Assembly: GCA_027214385.1 (NCBI GenBank)
Contig: JAPVXR010000008.1
Location: 1 to 64,000, forward strand
Direction of reading: 5' to 3'
DNA length: 64,000 nt
Source of the DNA: Cryomorphaceae bacterium 1068
GTDB taxonomy: Bacteria > Bacteroidota > Bacteroidia > Flavobacteriales_D > Cryomorphaceae
This document shows, in pieces, positions 1 to 7,624 of this stretch. How positions within the stretch are numbered: position 1 is the stretch's first letter; each line of letters opens with the position of its first letter. The notes under the pieces are model-generated. The model had not been told where the DNA came from. It saw only the letters and a list, made by a program, of their open reading frames with translations, and ran no database searches. The translations under genes and the position numbers were made by a program.

Positions 1-87
1 GGAATAGATGGATCCGAACATGGAAGTTAATCCGCCTTAGGCGGAGCAGATGGTACTGGTTTTTCCGGGAGAGTATGTCGTCGCCAA
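1..87 (+). rRNA. rrf: 5S ribosomal RNA, 3' part (cut by window edge)
   Basis: The sequence holds the conserved 5S core CCGAACATGGAAGTTAA, a CCGCC/GCGGAG helix, GATGGTACTG, and the closing segment GGGAGAGTATGTCGTCGCCA. The 5' part lies outside the window, so this is the last gene of an rRNA operon entering from the left. The 3' boundary is approximate to within a few bases. A strong terminator follows directly. Confidence 0.93.
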
Positions 88-100
88 TTTTTATTAAAAA

Positions 101-129
101 CCCCGTAGTTTCGACTACGGGGTTTTTTT
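101..129 (+). terminator. Intrinsic terminator of the rRNA operon
   Basis: A perfect 9-bp stem (CCCCGTAGT / ACTACGGGG) closes a TTCG tetraloop and is followed by seven T. It starts about 14 bases after the 5S end, so it terminates the rRNA operon. It is preceded by an A-run, so it may also work weakly on the other strand. Confidence 0.92.
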
Positions 130-152
130 GTGCTTGAAATTTAGGATCCGGA

Positions 153-187
153 GGAATGGATGGAGCCGAACATGGAAGTTATTCCGC
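153..187 (+). pseudogene. 5S rRNA remnant downstream of the rRNA terminator
   Basis: These 35 bases match window positions 1-35 of the 5S gene with 32 identities (differences at 158, 165 and 182). Similarity stops abruptly after CCGC. There is no GATGGTACTG or 3' helix, so this is not a functional 5S gene. It probably remains from duplication or recombination at the end of the rRNA operon. The following stretch up to 444 holds nothing else that I recognise. Confidence 0.75.
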
Positions 188-444
188 AAGGCAGACCCTC
201 ACTTTACTCAGGAGACTGCTGCTTTAGGATATTTACCTATTTTGAGCTTAAGTACTGCAAACCTGCATAGGGAATACAAATTTTTCATGATGGCAATATT
301 GGCTATTAGATTTGATAGCTGAGGCTGAATAGATGCCAAGATGGATCTGCAAGATTTCATGCATTAACATTCCGAGTTTATCCGAATTCATAGCAGAGGG
401 ATCAGCAATATTGAAGGATCCTTCCATATCTTCATCTCAAGCCA

Positions 445-1350
445 ATGAATGATGAAATTAAGATCTACATCTTCTCTGTTCTATTTCTGTTGTCGCTCAA
501 TTTATTTAGCCAAGATCTGTGGCCGCACGAAAATGCAGAGTGGTGGTATCAAATTACCTATTACTTGTTTACTCCTGCTTGGGAACATTCGTACATTGAT
601 GGAGATACTCTTATAGAGGATAAGCTTTGCACAAGGCATACGACTGATAGAATTTACGCCTTTCCAAATTCCCCTGATGATATTCAAGTGCAGTCATCTC
701 GAACGGAGTATATCTATTTTAATGGCGATACACTGTTTTGGAGATATGACAATTCTTTTCTACCTCTAATTTGTTTTAACGCGGAGGTGGGAGACTCGTG
801 GTACCCGCTTCCTGAATCAGATATTGATCCGAGCTGTGAAGTATAACCGATCATGGTTATAGAGGCCGATTCAGTTGAGTACAATGATGAATGGTTCAGA
901 AGAGTGAAAGTGGGGACAACCCGAGAAGAAACAGCACCATTTTTCTGGAGTGGTTACTTCGATGAGCGCACCTTTGGAAGAAGTTTCTTCTACCCGGAGT
1001 TTAATTATTGTGAAGGAATCATAGAATGGATTCAGATGAGCTTTATGTGCTACAATGATAGTGCATTATCCGTTCCGGATACTGATGAACCCTGTGGCTT
1101 CTTTTTGTCTGTTGATAACGAAATCGCAGCCGATGTTAAAGTTTATCCCAACCCAATAGTTCCCGGAGGAACAATAACTGCCGAAGGGGCTAAAGCTATT
1201 TCTCTAATTTCGCTATCGGGTGAAAGACTGCATATCGAAAGTGGAATAAATCAATTCATCATCCCGGATGGGATGGCTCATGGTATTTACCTTATCGAAC
1301 TATCACTGCTCAACGGAGGAGTCTCCTACACGAAACTCTTAGTGAGGTAA
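445..1350 (+). pseudogene. T9SS type A cargo protein interrupted by an in-frame stop
   Basis: One reading frame of 302 codons is broken only by a TAA at 844-846 (codon 134); reading resumes in the same frame. The N-terminus is a signal peptide ending near LFSQ. The middle is a Cys-containing secreted domain (YIDGDTL, FNGDTLFW) that I cannot assign. The C-terminus from about codon 230 (VKVYPNP...) to GVSYTKLLVR is a type A T9SS sorting domain. The first half alone would be secreted without a sorting signal. The second half could start at ATG 853 but would lack a signal peptide. The gene is therefore probably inactivated by a nonsense change, unless the stop is a sequencing error. Function unknown. 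Confidence 0.7.
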
Positions 1351-1383
1351 CTCCCTTGTTGAAATCGAGAGGCAATTATTCTA

Positions 1384-2268
1384 TCATTTATGGGCTTTTT
1401 TTCCAAAGCCATGGAATAATTGACCTCCAAAGGTTTTCGGGAATTCTTCAACCCCGGGGAAACCCAATTTAATCTTTCCATCCTCCGGGTTGGGAATGGA
1501 TGCCGTTCCGAAGATGTAATCCCATAGACTCAAGGAGATTCCATAGTTGATTCCGTTCGGGTGCCCCTCTGGTAAGTGATATACGTGGTGCCAAAGGTGC
1601 ATCACGGGATTATTGAAGATGTACTTCAAAGGTCCATAGGTCAACTTAATGTTTGCATGATTTAAGTGACCGATGGTAATCGCCGCAAAGTGCACAATAT
1701 ATGCCTGCTCAGGTTCAAATCCGCCAAGCAGCATTACCCCCATTGTTTTCAGAGGTTTGTAAAAGATGTTCTCCATCCAGTGATATCTCAAATGAGCGGC
1801 AAATCCCATTTCGGCTACCGAGTGGTGGACTTTGTGGAACTCCCATAGAAATGGGTATCGGTGAAGCAGGATGTGAGTAAACCACTGAACAAAGTCGAGA
1901 ATAACGAAGAAGATGAGGAGTTGCCATACCATGGCTAGTCCGCTCAGATCAATCACGGTTAGCGACTCCATGGTTATGCCAAAATCCGAAAAGACTTTTT
2001 CCAGCATAGAATACACTCCGCTGATGACAATGGCAAAGACAAAAAAGTTGAAGAACATGTAGAAAAAGTCCAGCCAGAAGTCTTTCCGAAATATGCCTTG
2101 AGACTTACGCCATGGGAAGGCTATTTCCAAACCCCATACGACCAGTGAAATCACAATCAGACCCCAGAAGTAATTGGTATACCATGGAACTTGAAAGATA
2201 ATTGAGTTCCACGTCCATTGGGCTGTACCCCAAAATGATTGTATGAAAATGTCTATGTATTCGCTCAT
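1384..2268 (-). CDS. Sterol desaturase / fatty acid hydroxylase superfamily membrane protein
   Basis: This 294-residue integral membrane protein carries the di-iron histidine clusters of the superfamily: HxxxH at 132-136 (HILLH), HxxHH at 145-149 (HKVHH) and HxxHH at 224-228 (HLWHH), with an extra HLNH at 201-204. Hydrophobic segments lie near residues 33-50, 66-90 and 112-130. Family members hydroxylate or desaturate lipids using O2; the substrate cannot be read from sequence. Its ATG overlaps the end of the rhodanese gene by four bases (ATGA), so it is the last gene of the sulfite-oxidase cluster and is probably co-translated with it. A lipid-modifying enzyme in that position is unexpected. 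Confidence 0.88.
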   Translation of the reverse strand: MSEYIDIFIQSFWGTAQWTWNSIIFQVPWYTNYFWGLIVISLVVWGLEIAFPWRKSQGIFRKDFWLDFFYMFFNFFVFAIVISGVYSMLEKVFSDFGITMESLTVIDLSGLAMVWQLLIFFVILDFVQWFTHILLHRYPFLWEFHKVHHSVAEMGFAAHLRYHWMENIFYKPLKTMGVMLLGGFEPEQAYIVHFAAITIGHLNHANIKLTYGPLKYIFNNPVMHLWHHVYHLPEGHPNGINYGISLSLWDYIFGTASIPNPEDGKIKLGFPGVEEFPKTFGGQLFHGFGKKAHK

Positions 2269-3197
2269 AATATTATCCCGTTAGTGCTCTCGCTCACGCT
2301 GTCAGCTGTTGTTTGATTTCTGTATGACCACTCGATCCAAGATCCATCGTAATTGTAAACGTGTTTATAGTTTAATATTTCTCGAAGTACCATCAGCGAA
2401 TGGGCCGATCTAACTCCCGATTGGCAGTAAACCAATATTGTATCATCGGGTTGGGCAAAGTCGGAGTAGACTTTTAAGAGCTCCGCAGGTGGCTTTACTT
2501 TTAAATTTCCTCCCGATGCTGTTTCAACCGTATTGCTGTAACAAATGTTTACGGCTCCGTCGATATGGCCTGCCAAATAGGCTCCATCCTTAATGTATTC
2601 TCCGTTGTACTCAGCGGCCGATCTGCAATCCAATACCTTCACGGCGGGATTTGATCTCATCCTTTCGAACTCATCGTAATTGACAAGCCAATCTTTGGGA
2701 GCCTTTCCTGTGAATTTAAATTCTCGGCTTTCTCTTGGAGTATTTCCAACTTCAAGGTCCTTATCAAATAGATAGAGATCGCCATTAATGATTTTCACTT
2801 TCTCATGGCCATAAACCCTCAAGAGCCACCATAAACGAGATGCCTCGACACCACCTTTTTCATCGTAAAGAATAATCCAATCATCGGTAGAGATGCCTTT
2901 GCTTCCAAGCAACAGAGCTAAACTATCTGCATCCATTGCCATTCCTGAAAATGCTGCATCTTTCTTACGAATGTCACTTCTCGTCAGATTGATCGCTCCG
3001 GGAAGATGTCCTTGATCGTATAATTCACGAGATCTGAGATCTATGTAAACGAATGGCTCCAGCTCCTCGTGACCAGTTGTCCAGGTCTTGGTATCGATCA
3101 AAACAGGATGATCGACATAAGGCCCTGAACTCTCTGAACTGCACGCAGCCAGACCAACCAACAATAAGGCGACTATGGAGAATCTATTCCAAAACAT
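2265..3197 (-). CDS. Two-domain rhodanese (sulfurtransferase) lipoprotein
   Basis: The 310-residue protein begins with a lipoprotein signal (LVGLAAC, Cys19). Two rhodanese domains follow, at about 28-150 and 170-292. The second has the active-site loop CQSGVR with Cys258. The first has YDEKGG in the equivalent place and no cysteine, so it is the structural, inactive half typical of tandem thiosulfate or mercaptopyruvate sulfurtransferases. CRSAAEY at 191-197 is the conserved pre-motif of the second domain. The lipid anchor places the enzyme outside the cytoplasm. It overlaps the cytochrome gene by 14 bases and the hydroxylase gene by 4, in one operon with sulfite oxidase. Sulfite is a product of thiosulfate sulfurtransfer, so the enzyme may feed the oxidase; that link is inference. 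Confidence 0.88.
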   Translation of the reverse strand: MFWNRFSIVALLLVGLAACSSESSGPYVDHPVLIDTKTWTTGHEELEPFVYIDLRSRELYDQGHLPGAINLTRSDIRKKDAAFSGMAMDADSLALLLGSKGISTDDWIILYDEKGGVEASRLWWLLRVYGHEKVKIINGDLYLFDKDLEVGNTPRESREFKFTGKAPKDWLVNYDEFERMRSNPAVKVLDCRSAAEYNGEYIKDGAYLAGHIDGAVNICYSNTVETASGGNLKVKPPAELLKVYSDFAQPDDTILVYCQSGVRSAHSLMVLREILNYKHVYNYDGSWIEWSYRNQTTADSVSESTNGIIL

Positions 3198-3630
3198 ACC
3201 ACTCGTCTTTTTTAAGGTTCAGATTTCTTCTTCTACCCTCATTTTTAGGAGCGTAGTTTTTCGCCAGGTACTCTATTATTTTGGATTCATCTTTCCCGAG
3301 ATCCCAAAGGTTTTGTTTTTCCTGCATCCATTCTATGATGCTCTTCCATCCCGCTGCGGTCTGGCGATTCTGAGTGATCAATTTAGGTGCATGACAGCTG
3401 GTACAGTTGTTCACCACGAGTTCAAAGTTTTGATCGGCGATCAGCCCTGTGGGTGTGTGAATACCATCTACCACCTCACTCATCAACGGTGATGCTTTCA
3501 CCTCTTTAGCTTTAGAAGCTACTTGAGGCAAAGGCTGATCCTCGTCCGCTGTCACAGCAATAATCAATGCTATGACCGTCATCGCGAACATTAGAAAAAT
3601 GAAGTTTTTTGAATGTCTGTCTGCTGTCAT
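3184..3630 (-). CDS. Monohaem cytochrome c, probable electron acceptor of sulfite oxidase (SorB-like)
   Basis: The product has 148 residues if started at ATG 3630, two bases after the oxidase stop. A TTG at 3651 would add seven residues but overlaps the oxidase gene. An N-terminal membrane segment (about 9-27) acts as signal or anchor. One haem-binding motif, CTSCH, lies at 76-80. The C-terminal half is helical and Trp-rich (GWKSIIEWMQ), as in small class I cytochromes. Gene order oxidase-cytochrome matches SorAB-type sulfite dehydrogenases. The likely job is to take electrons from the molybdenum subunit in the periplasm and pass them to the respiratory chain. Its Met haem ligand is not certain from sequence. 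Confidence 0.85.
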   Translation of the reverse strand: MTADRHSKNFIFLMFAMTVIALIIAVTADEDQPLPQVASKAKEVKASPLMSEVVDGIHTPTGLIADQNFELVVNNCTSCHAPKLITQNRQTAAGWKSIIEWMQEKQNLWDLGKDESKIIEYLAKNYAPKNEGRRRNLNLKKDEWYVLE

Positions 3631-3631
3631 G

Positions 3632-4822
3632 TTATTCAACCTTGATGGCAATACGATGTGTCGCGTTGTTCAAGTATCCGCGGGGATTCCACCCCGGAAC
3701 TACCATGGGTTGTGACTTACCGTTTTCGTCAGTCGCTCTCACCCAAATCTCGTAGTAGCCGGGCTCTTTCAACACCACCGATGTATTGAAATCCTGCCAC
3801 GACAATCGATTTATAGGTTCCTTTAAATTCGCGTCTTCCCAAGTTTGACCATAGTCAGTAGAGATTTCTACTTTGGCAACTTTCAGATCTCCTGCCCAGG
3901 CATGTCCACGAACTTTTATTTCCTGTCCGCTTTTAACCATAGCGCCCGTTTTGGGGTAGGTGATTACCGACTTGACAGGCATTGACTCGATGATCATCAT
4001 GTCCTCTTTCGCAACTTCCGTCCCCGGAGCTACAGGATTCTTCGGTACGCTATAAGATGGTGCTTCCATCTTAGGTCCGTCGTGTATCTTATTCCGAACC
4101 ACTAATTTATTCAGCCATTTTCCGCTGACCGAAGCGGGCCAGCCACCCACAACCAATCGGAGAGGATAACCATGTACAATCGGAATCTCTTCACCGTTTA
4201 GCTCAAAGGCGATCAAAGTCTCGTCTTCCATTGCTTTCTCCATCGGCACACCTCTGGAAATCACAACTTTTTTCGGGTCGCCACTCAAGTGCTTGTCCGT
4301 GCCGTAGTAACCGACGTAAACCGCATCATCGCTGATGCCAACATCTTCCAACACGTCCCGCAGCCTTACACCTGTCCACTTTCCGCAATTCACCGCACCG
4401 TAGCTCCATTGATTTCCCGTAGCAGGTGGATTCATTTCGCTTCGGCCATTTCCACCGCATTCCAATACCAATGCATAGGTGTAATGCTTGAACTTGCTTT
4501 TCAATTCGGCCAAAGTGTAGGTTTTCGGATTTGGAACAGATTCACCCTCTATGGTAAGCGTCCATTCCTCAGCATTCAAATCAGTTGGGACAAGTCCGTT
4601 GTTTCGAACGAACATTTTATCTGTCGGGGTGAATGGGTCGTCTAACAGGTGAACAGGCGTTTCGATGTTCCAAGGCCTGTCGTTGTGAACGATCATTTCT
4701 TTGTTCTTCCACTCAGTGGGCGCTTCGTTTACATCGTATTGACTAAACAGCGACTGAGATATCGATATCAACGCCACCATCATCGTGAGGTGAAGAAGAG
4801 ACATACGATTTATGCATTTCAT
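3632..4822 (-). CDS. Sulfite oxidase / molybdopterin-dependent oxidoreductase (SorA-like)
   Basis: The protein has 396 residues from ATG 4822, which gives a good signal peptide (MKCINR start, cleaved after LFSQ); a further 14 in-frame codons lie upstream. The molybdopterin domain includes the molybdenum-ligand cysteine in LECGGNGR (Cys122 in this numbering), the conserved PTDLNAEEW strand region and HGYPLRL. The C-terminal part (KSVITYPKTG to ATDENGKSQP and GWNPRGY) is the Mo-co dimerisation domain. The family oxidises sulfite to sulfate. There is no fused haem domain, so electrons must go to a separate partner, and the cytochrome gene starts two bases after the stop. First gene of the four-gene cluster running down to 1384. 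Confidence 0.9.
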   Translation of the reverse strand: MKCINRMSLLHLTMMVALISISQSLFSQYDVNEAPTEWKNKEMIVHNDRPWNIETPVHLLDDPFTPTDKMFVRNNGLVPTDLNAEEWTLTIEGESVPNPKTYTLAELKSKFKHYTYALVLECGGNGRSEMNPPATGNQWSYGAVNCGKWTGVRLRDVLEDVGISDDAVYVGYYGTDKHLSGDPKKVVISRGVPMEKAMEDETLIAFELNGEEIPIVHGYPLRLVVGGWPASVSGKWLNKLVVRNKIHDGPKMEAPSYSVPKNPVAPGTEVAKEDMMIIESMPVKSVITYPKTGAMVKSGQEIKVRGHAWAGDLKVAKVEISTDYGQTWEDANLKEPINRLSWQDFNTSVVLKEPGYYEIWVRATDENGKSQPMVVPGWNPRGYLNNATHRIAIKVE

Positions 4823-5020
4823 CATGAGCATAAAGTAAAAGGTTAGTTTCCAGAGTGTCTGCAAAACTAGATTTTTCCCTTTGCTCAGAGCGTGACTCCG
4901 GTTACCTAGAACCCAAAATCCCGCGACAATCCGGAGTTTGGAATTTCAATTTTAGAAGAAGTGTTTTTAGCGAAGAAGAGAATTTCGCTTAATTTTGAAG
5001 GTAGACAACGATTTTTTGCG

Positions 5021-5692
5021 ATGAGAGAAATTTTTAAAGATTTGTTTACTCGGATCATTCTTTCCTTTCTTTTGCTGCTTCTCACTTCGCTCCAAGCTAA
5101 GGCGCAAACATACTTTGACGTTCCGGTTCAGTTGGATTATTACCGTACTACCAGTGATGATCTTGATTTTAGCCGAAGAGGAGTGATTATCAATCCTTCT
5201 GTTGGTATTGTAGTGGCAGGCAATGACTCCTCAAGATTTGAAGCCCATGTTGGTATTGGAATATTCTTTAGCAAATTCAATCAAGACGTTGGTGGGAGCA
5301 AATTTGAGTTCAATGCCCTCGGTCCGATTCAAACTTCATTTACAGGGTACTATAATTTCAACAATAGACTTCAGGCAGGACTCGGACTGTGCTTTGGTTG
5401 GTTTGGAGTATATGAGAAGGGTTTAAATATCAATACGGATCCTGAATACCCTGACAGACTAGGAGATGGTTACAAGTCAATAAACTTAGGTAATAGCGTG
5501 GACATTCGATACAATGTCGATAGTAGGCTCTCTCTCGGAGCAAAATATACTTATTGGTATTTACCTCAGTTAGAGTATACCAAGATTGGTGACTATGGAG
5601 AATTTGAGAAACCTCAAAAAGATCTTTATATCACTCGACTTGAGTTTTCCATTAGAGTTTTTGTGACTGATAGAAACTATAACAGAAAATGA
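5021..5692 (+). CDS. Outer-membrane beta-barrel protein
   Basis: I chose ATG 5021 (223 residues) because it gives a clean signal peptide: MREIFKDLF, a Leu-rich core, and cleavage at QAKAQ. An open frame reaches back to 4961. The mature part alternates short aromatic strands with loops (LDYYRTT, VGIGIFF, TGYYNF, LGAKYTYWY) and ends in LEFSIRVFV, as expected for an 8- to 10-stranded outer-membrane barrel. No enzyme motif is visible. It overlaps the following lipoprotein gene by four bases (ATGA), so the two are co-translated and may work together at the outer membrane. Specific function unknown. The 198 bases upstream separate it from the divergent oxidase gene and hold no other gene. Confidence 0.72.
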   Translation: MREIFKDLFTRIILSFLLLLLTSLQAKAQTYFDVPVQLDYYRTTSDDLDFSRRGVIINPSVGIVVAGNDSSRFEAHVGIGIFFSKFNQDVGGSKFEFNALGPIQTSFTGYYNFNNRLQAGLGLCFGWFGVYEKGLNINTDPEYPDRLGDGYKSINLGNSVDIRYNVDSRLSLGAKYTYWYLPQLEYTKIGDYGEFEKPQKDLYITRLEFSIRVFVTDRNYNRK

Positions 5693-6315
5693 ATAGAACA
5701 ATCTTGTTGATATTACTTATTCCGGTATTAAATTCGTGTATCGTCGATGATGAGAGCTCCTTTATAAAAGATCCTTTTGACCCGCGCGTGCCCCAATATT
5801 CTGAAGAGGGAGCAAACACGGCAGGTGCTTATATCGATGATCAAGCATGGTCTGCACGTAAGAGAATAATCAGCAGCATATTTTCTTCTTCTCCCGTTAC
5901 GGTAGGGTCAGTGTCCTTTTATAATTCCGCTGATCCGGACGGAACTTTTATCGCATTTGAAGGAGGTGACCTTTTAATAAATGAATCGAACGTGTCTTGC
6001 AGTGTAGGATTCTTCTTAGCCGAATTTGATTTGAACCAGTTAAATGATTTGCGCCTCTTGGAAAATAAGCGGGTAGAATTAGATGGTGTCGCAAATTATG
6101 GTCAAATGGTTCTTCGAAACGACTTTTCTGCAATAGCTCCAGAAAATGCAGGTGTCGGAACATTCCATATTCGAAGAGTCGCTAAAATACAGAACGGTGA
6201 ATGGGAAATTTCAGGGACCTTCGGCTTTTCGATCAACAGTGAGAATCAAGATGCCAAAGTTTTTTCGGGGAGATTTGACTACGAGGTATCTGATGAGCAG
6301 TTCGGAGAATTCTAA
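5689..6315 (+). CDS. Lipoprotein of unknown function
   Basis: The 208-residue product starts with a short lipoprotein signal (lipobox LNSC, Cys17) followed by acidic residues (IVDDE). Acidic residues just after the lipidated Cys act as a surface-export signal in some Bacteroidota, so exposure on the cell surface is possible. The rest looks like a beta-rich domain (AGAYIDDQAWSA, VELDGVANYGQMVLR, WEISGTFGFSI). That pattern is seen in Bacteroidota lipoproteins of the DUF6252 type, but I am not certain of the assignment. Translation is coupled to the upstream barrel gene. It converges on the gene ending at 6347. Confidence 0.65.
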   Translation: MNRTILLILLIPVLNSCIVDDESSFIKDPFDPRVPQYSEEGANTAGAYIDDQAWSARKRIISSIFSSSPVTVGSVSFYNSADPDGTFIAFEGGDLLINESNVSCSVGFFLAEFDLNQLNDLRLLENKRVELDGVANYGQMVLRNDFSAIAPENAGVGTFHIRRVAKIQNGEWEISGTFGFSINSENQDAKVFSGRFDYEVSDEQFGEF

Positions 6316-6346
6316 ATATAGATCAGATTCTCGGTCTCGCTGGGTA

Positions 6347-7624
6347 TTAAGTCTTCTGATGCTTCTTCTTCGCTGCCGGAAACAAAATATTGTTCAAGAT
6401 CAATCGATAACCCGGGCTATTGGGGTGTAAATTCAAATCAGTCGGTGGATCGCCGACGCGGTGCTGGTAGTCTTCGGGGTCGTGTCCTCCATAAAACGTC
6501 CACTGTCCCTTTCCCATCGTGCCGTGGATGTACTTGACCGTTCCCTGAGCTTTGCTCTCACCCATGATCAAGATGTCGCTTTTCACGTATTGCTTTTTGA
6601 AAGCGGTGGTCTGACCCATAAAGCCTTTTACCACCTTGCGATGGTTTTGAGTCAACATTGTTGGCACTACATCCCATTTGGCGGAAAAGTCGAAGAGTGT
6701 GAAGAAGTCTTGCGTTTGGGGAACCTTGCCATGAACATCTGTGGCATCAATACTCGAAAATTCGTACACCAACGGATCCTTTTCCAATTGAAAATCGTGG
6801 AAAGCGAAGGTTTGTGTAAAGTCCAGTTTTGATTGAGCTGCCGGGTCTGCCGCATCGCCATCGTACATGCTCTCGCAGATATCAGTATTTTGAGCTGCCA
6901 GAGCGATGTCGTATGAATCCGTTCCCGAGCACATGGTGAAAAGGTATCCGCCACCTGCGATGTACTCCTTGATTTTTTGCGCCACGGCCAACTTTAGTTG
7001 TGAGACTTTTTCAAATCCCATTTCGGCTGCATCAGCCTCAGCGTCGCGAACCTGCTCTTGGTACCATGCGGCATTTTTGTAACTACGATAAAACTTACCG
7101 TACTGTCCTGTAAAGTCTTCGTGATGCAAGTGAAGCCAATCGTATTTCGGAAGAGATAAATTTAGAATCTCTTTATCGTAAATGACGTCATAGGGAATTT
7201 CGGCGTAGGCCATTACCAGTGTTACTGCATCATCCCACGGTTGTTTTGTCTTTGGTGAGTAGACTGCGATCTTCGGAGCTTTTTCTAATTTGACCACCTC
7301 CATGTTCGCTTCAGGATCAGCAATCTCTCTGAGAATACTGTTGGCTTGAACGTCTGCAATGACTTGAAACGATACGCCCCGAATCACACATTCTTCTTCA
7401 ATGGCCTTGTACTGATCAATCATAAAGCTTCCACCTCTGTAATTGAGCAACCACTGGACTTCAATGTCATTTTGTAAAATCCAATAGGCAATTCCATAGG
7501 CCTTCATATGATTCTTTTGCGAGTCATCCATGTGGATGAGAATTTTAGCTGCAGAACCACTCAAGGCAAAACTTAGAAATGCTATGAAAAGTATTCCTCT
7601 CTTAAAACGGTGAATCTTCGTCAT
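6347..7624 (-). CDS. Conserved secreted Bacteroidota protein, often labelled asparagine synthetase B
   Basis: Started at ATG 7624 the product has 425 residues, with signal peptide MTKIHRFKRG...SGSAAK. It matches my memory of a highly conserved flavobacterial family that databases name asparagine synthetase B: KNHMKAYGIAYW, WLLNYRGGSF, KIAVYSPKTKQPWDDAVTL, DWLHLHHEDFTGQYG, MCSGTDSYDIALA, GFMGQTTAFKK and WTFYGGHDPEDYQH. I see neither an N-terminal catalytic Cys nor the synthetase PP-motif of real AsnB, and the protein appears exported, so that name is very doubtful. The GGGYLFTMCSGTD segment resembles the nucleophile elbow of GATase/ThuA-like folds. The start overlaps the end of dnaB by 23 bases. 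True function unknown. Confidence 0.72.
   Translation of the reverse strand: MTKIHRFKRGILFIAFLSFALSGSAAKILIHMDDSQKNHMKAYGIAYWILQNDIEVQWLLNYRGGSFMIDQYKAIEEECVIRGVSFQVIADVQANSILREIADPEANMEVVKLEKAPKIAVYSPKTKQPWDDAVTLVMAYAEIPYDVIYDKEILNLSLPKYDWLHLHHEDFTGQYGKFYRSYKNAAWYQEQVRDAEADAAEMGFEKVSQLKLAVAQKIKEYIAGGGYLFTMCSGTDSYDIALAAQNTDICESMYDGDAADPAAQSKLDFTQTFAFHDFQLEKDPLVYEFSSIDATDVHGKVPQTQDFFTLFDFSAKWDVVPTMLTQNHRKVVKGFMGQTTAFKKQYVKSDILIMGESKAQGTVKYIHGTMGKGQWTFYGGHDPEDYQHRVGDPPTDLNLHPNSPGYRLILNNILFPAAKKKHQKT

Noticed and set aside
128-322. Open frame after the rRNA terminator
   Set aside because: It covers the 5S remnant, starts inside the terminator T-run and has no protein-like features.
844-846. Stop recoded as selenocysteine or pyrrolysine
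   Set aside because: Those use TGA and TAG; this is TAA, and there is no recoding element visible after it.
3160-3492. Plus-strand frames opposite the sulfite cluster
   Set aside because: They mirror the codon pattern of the minus-strand genes and carry no motif or start signal.
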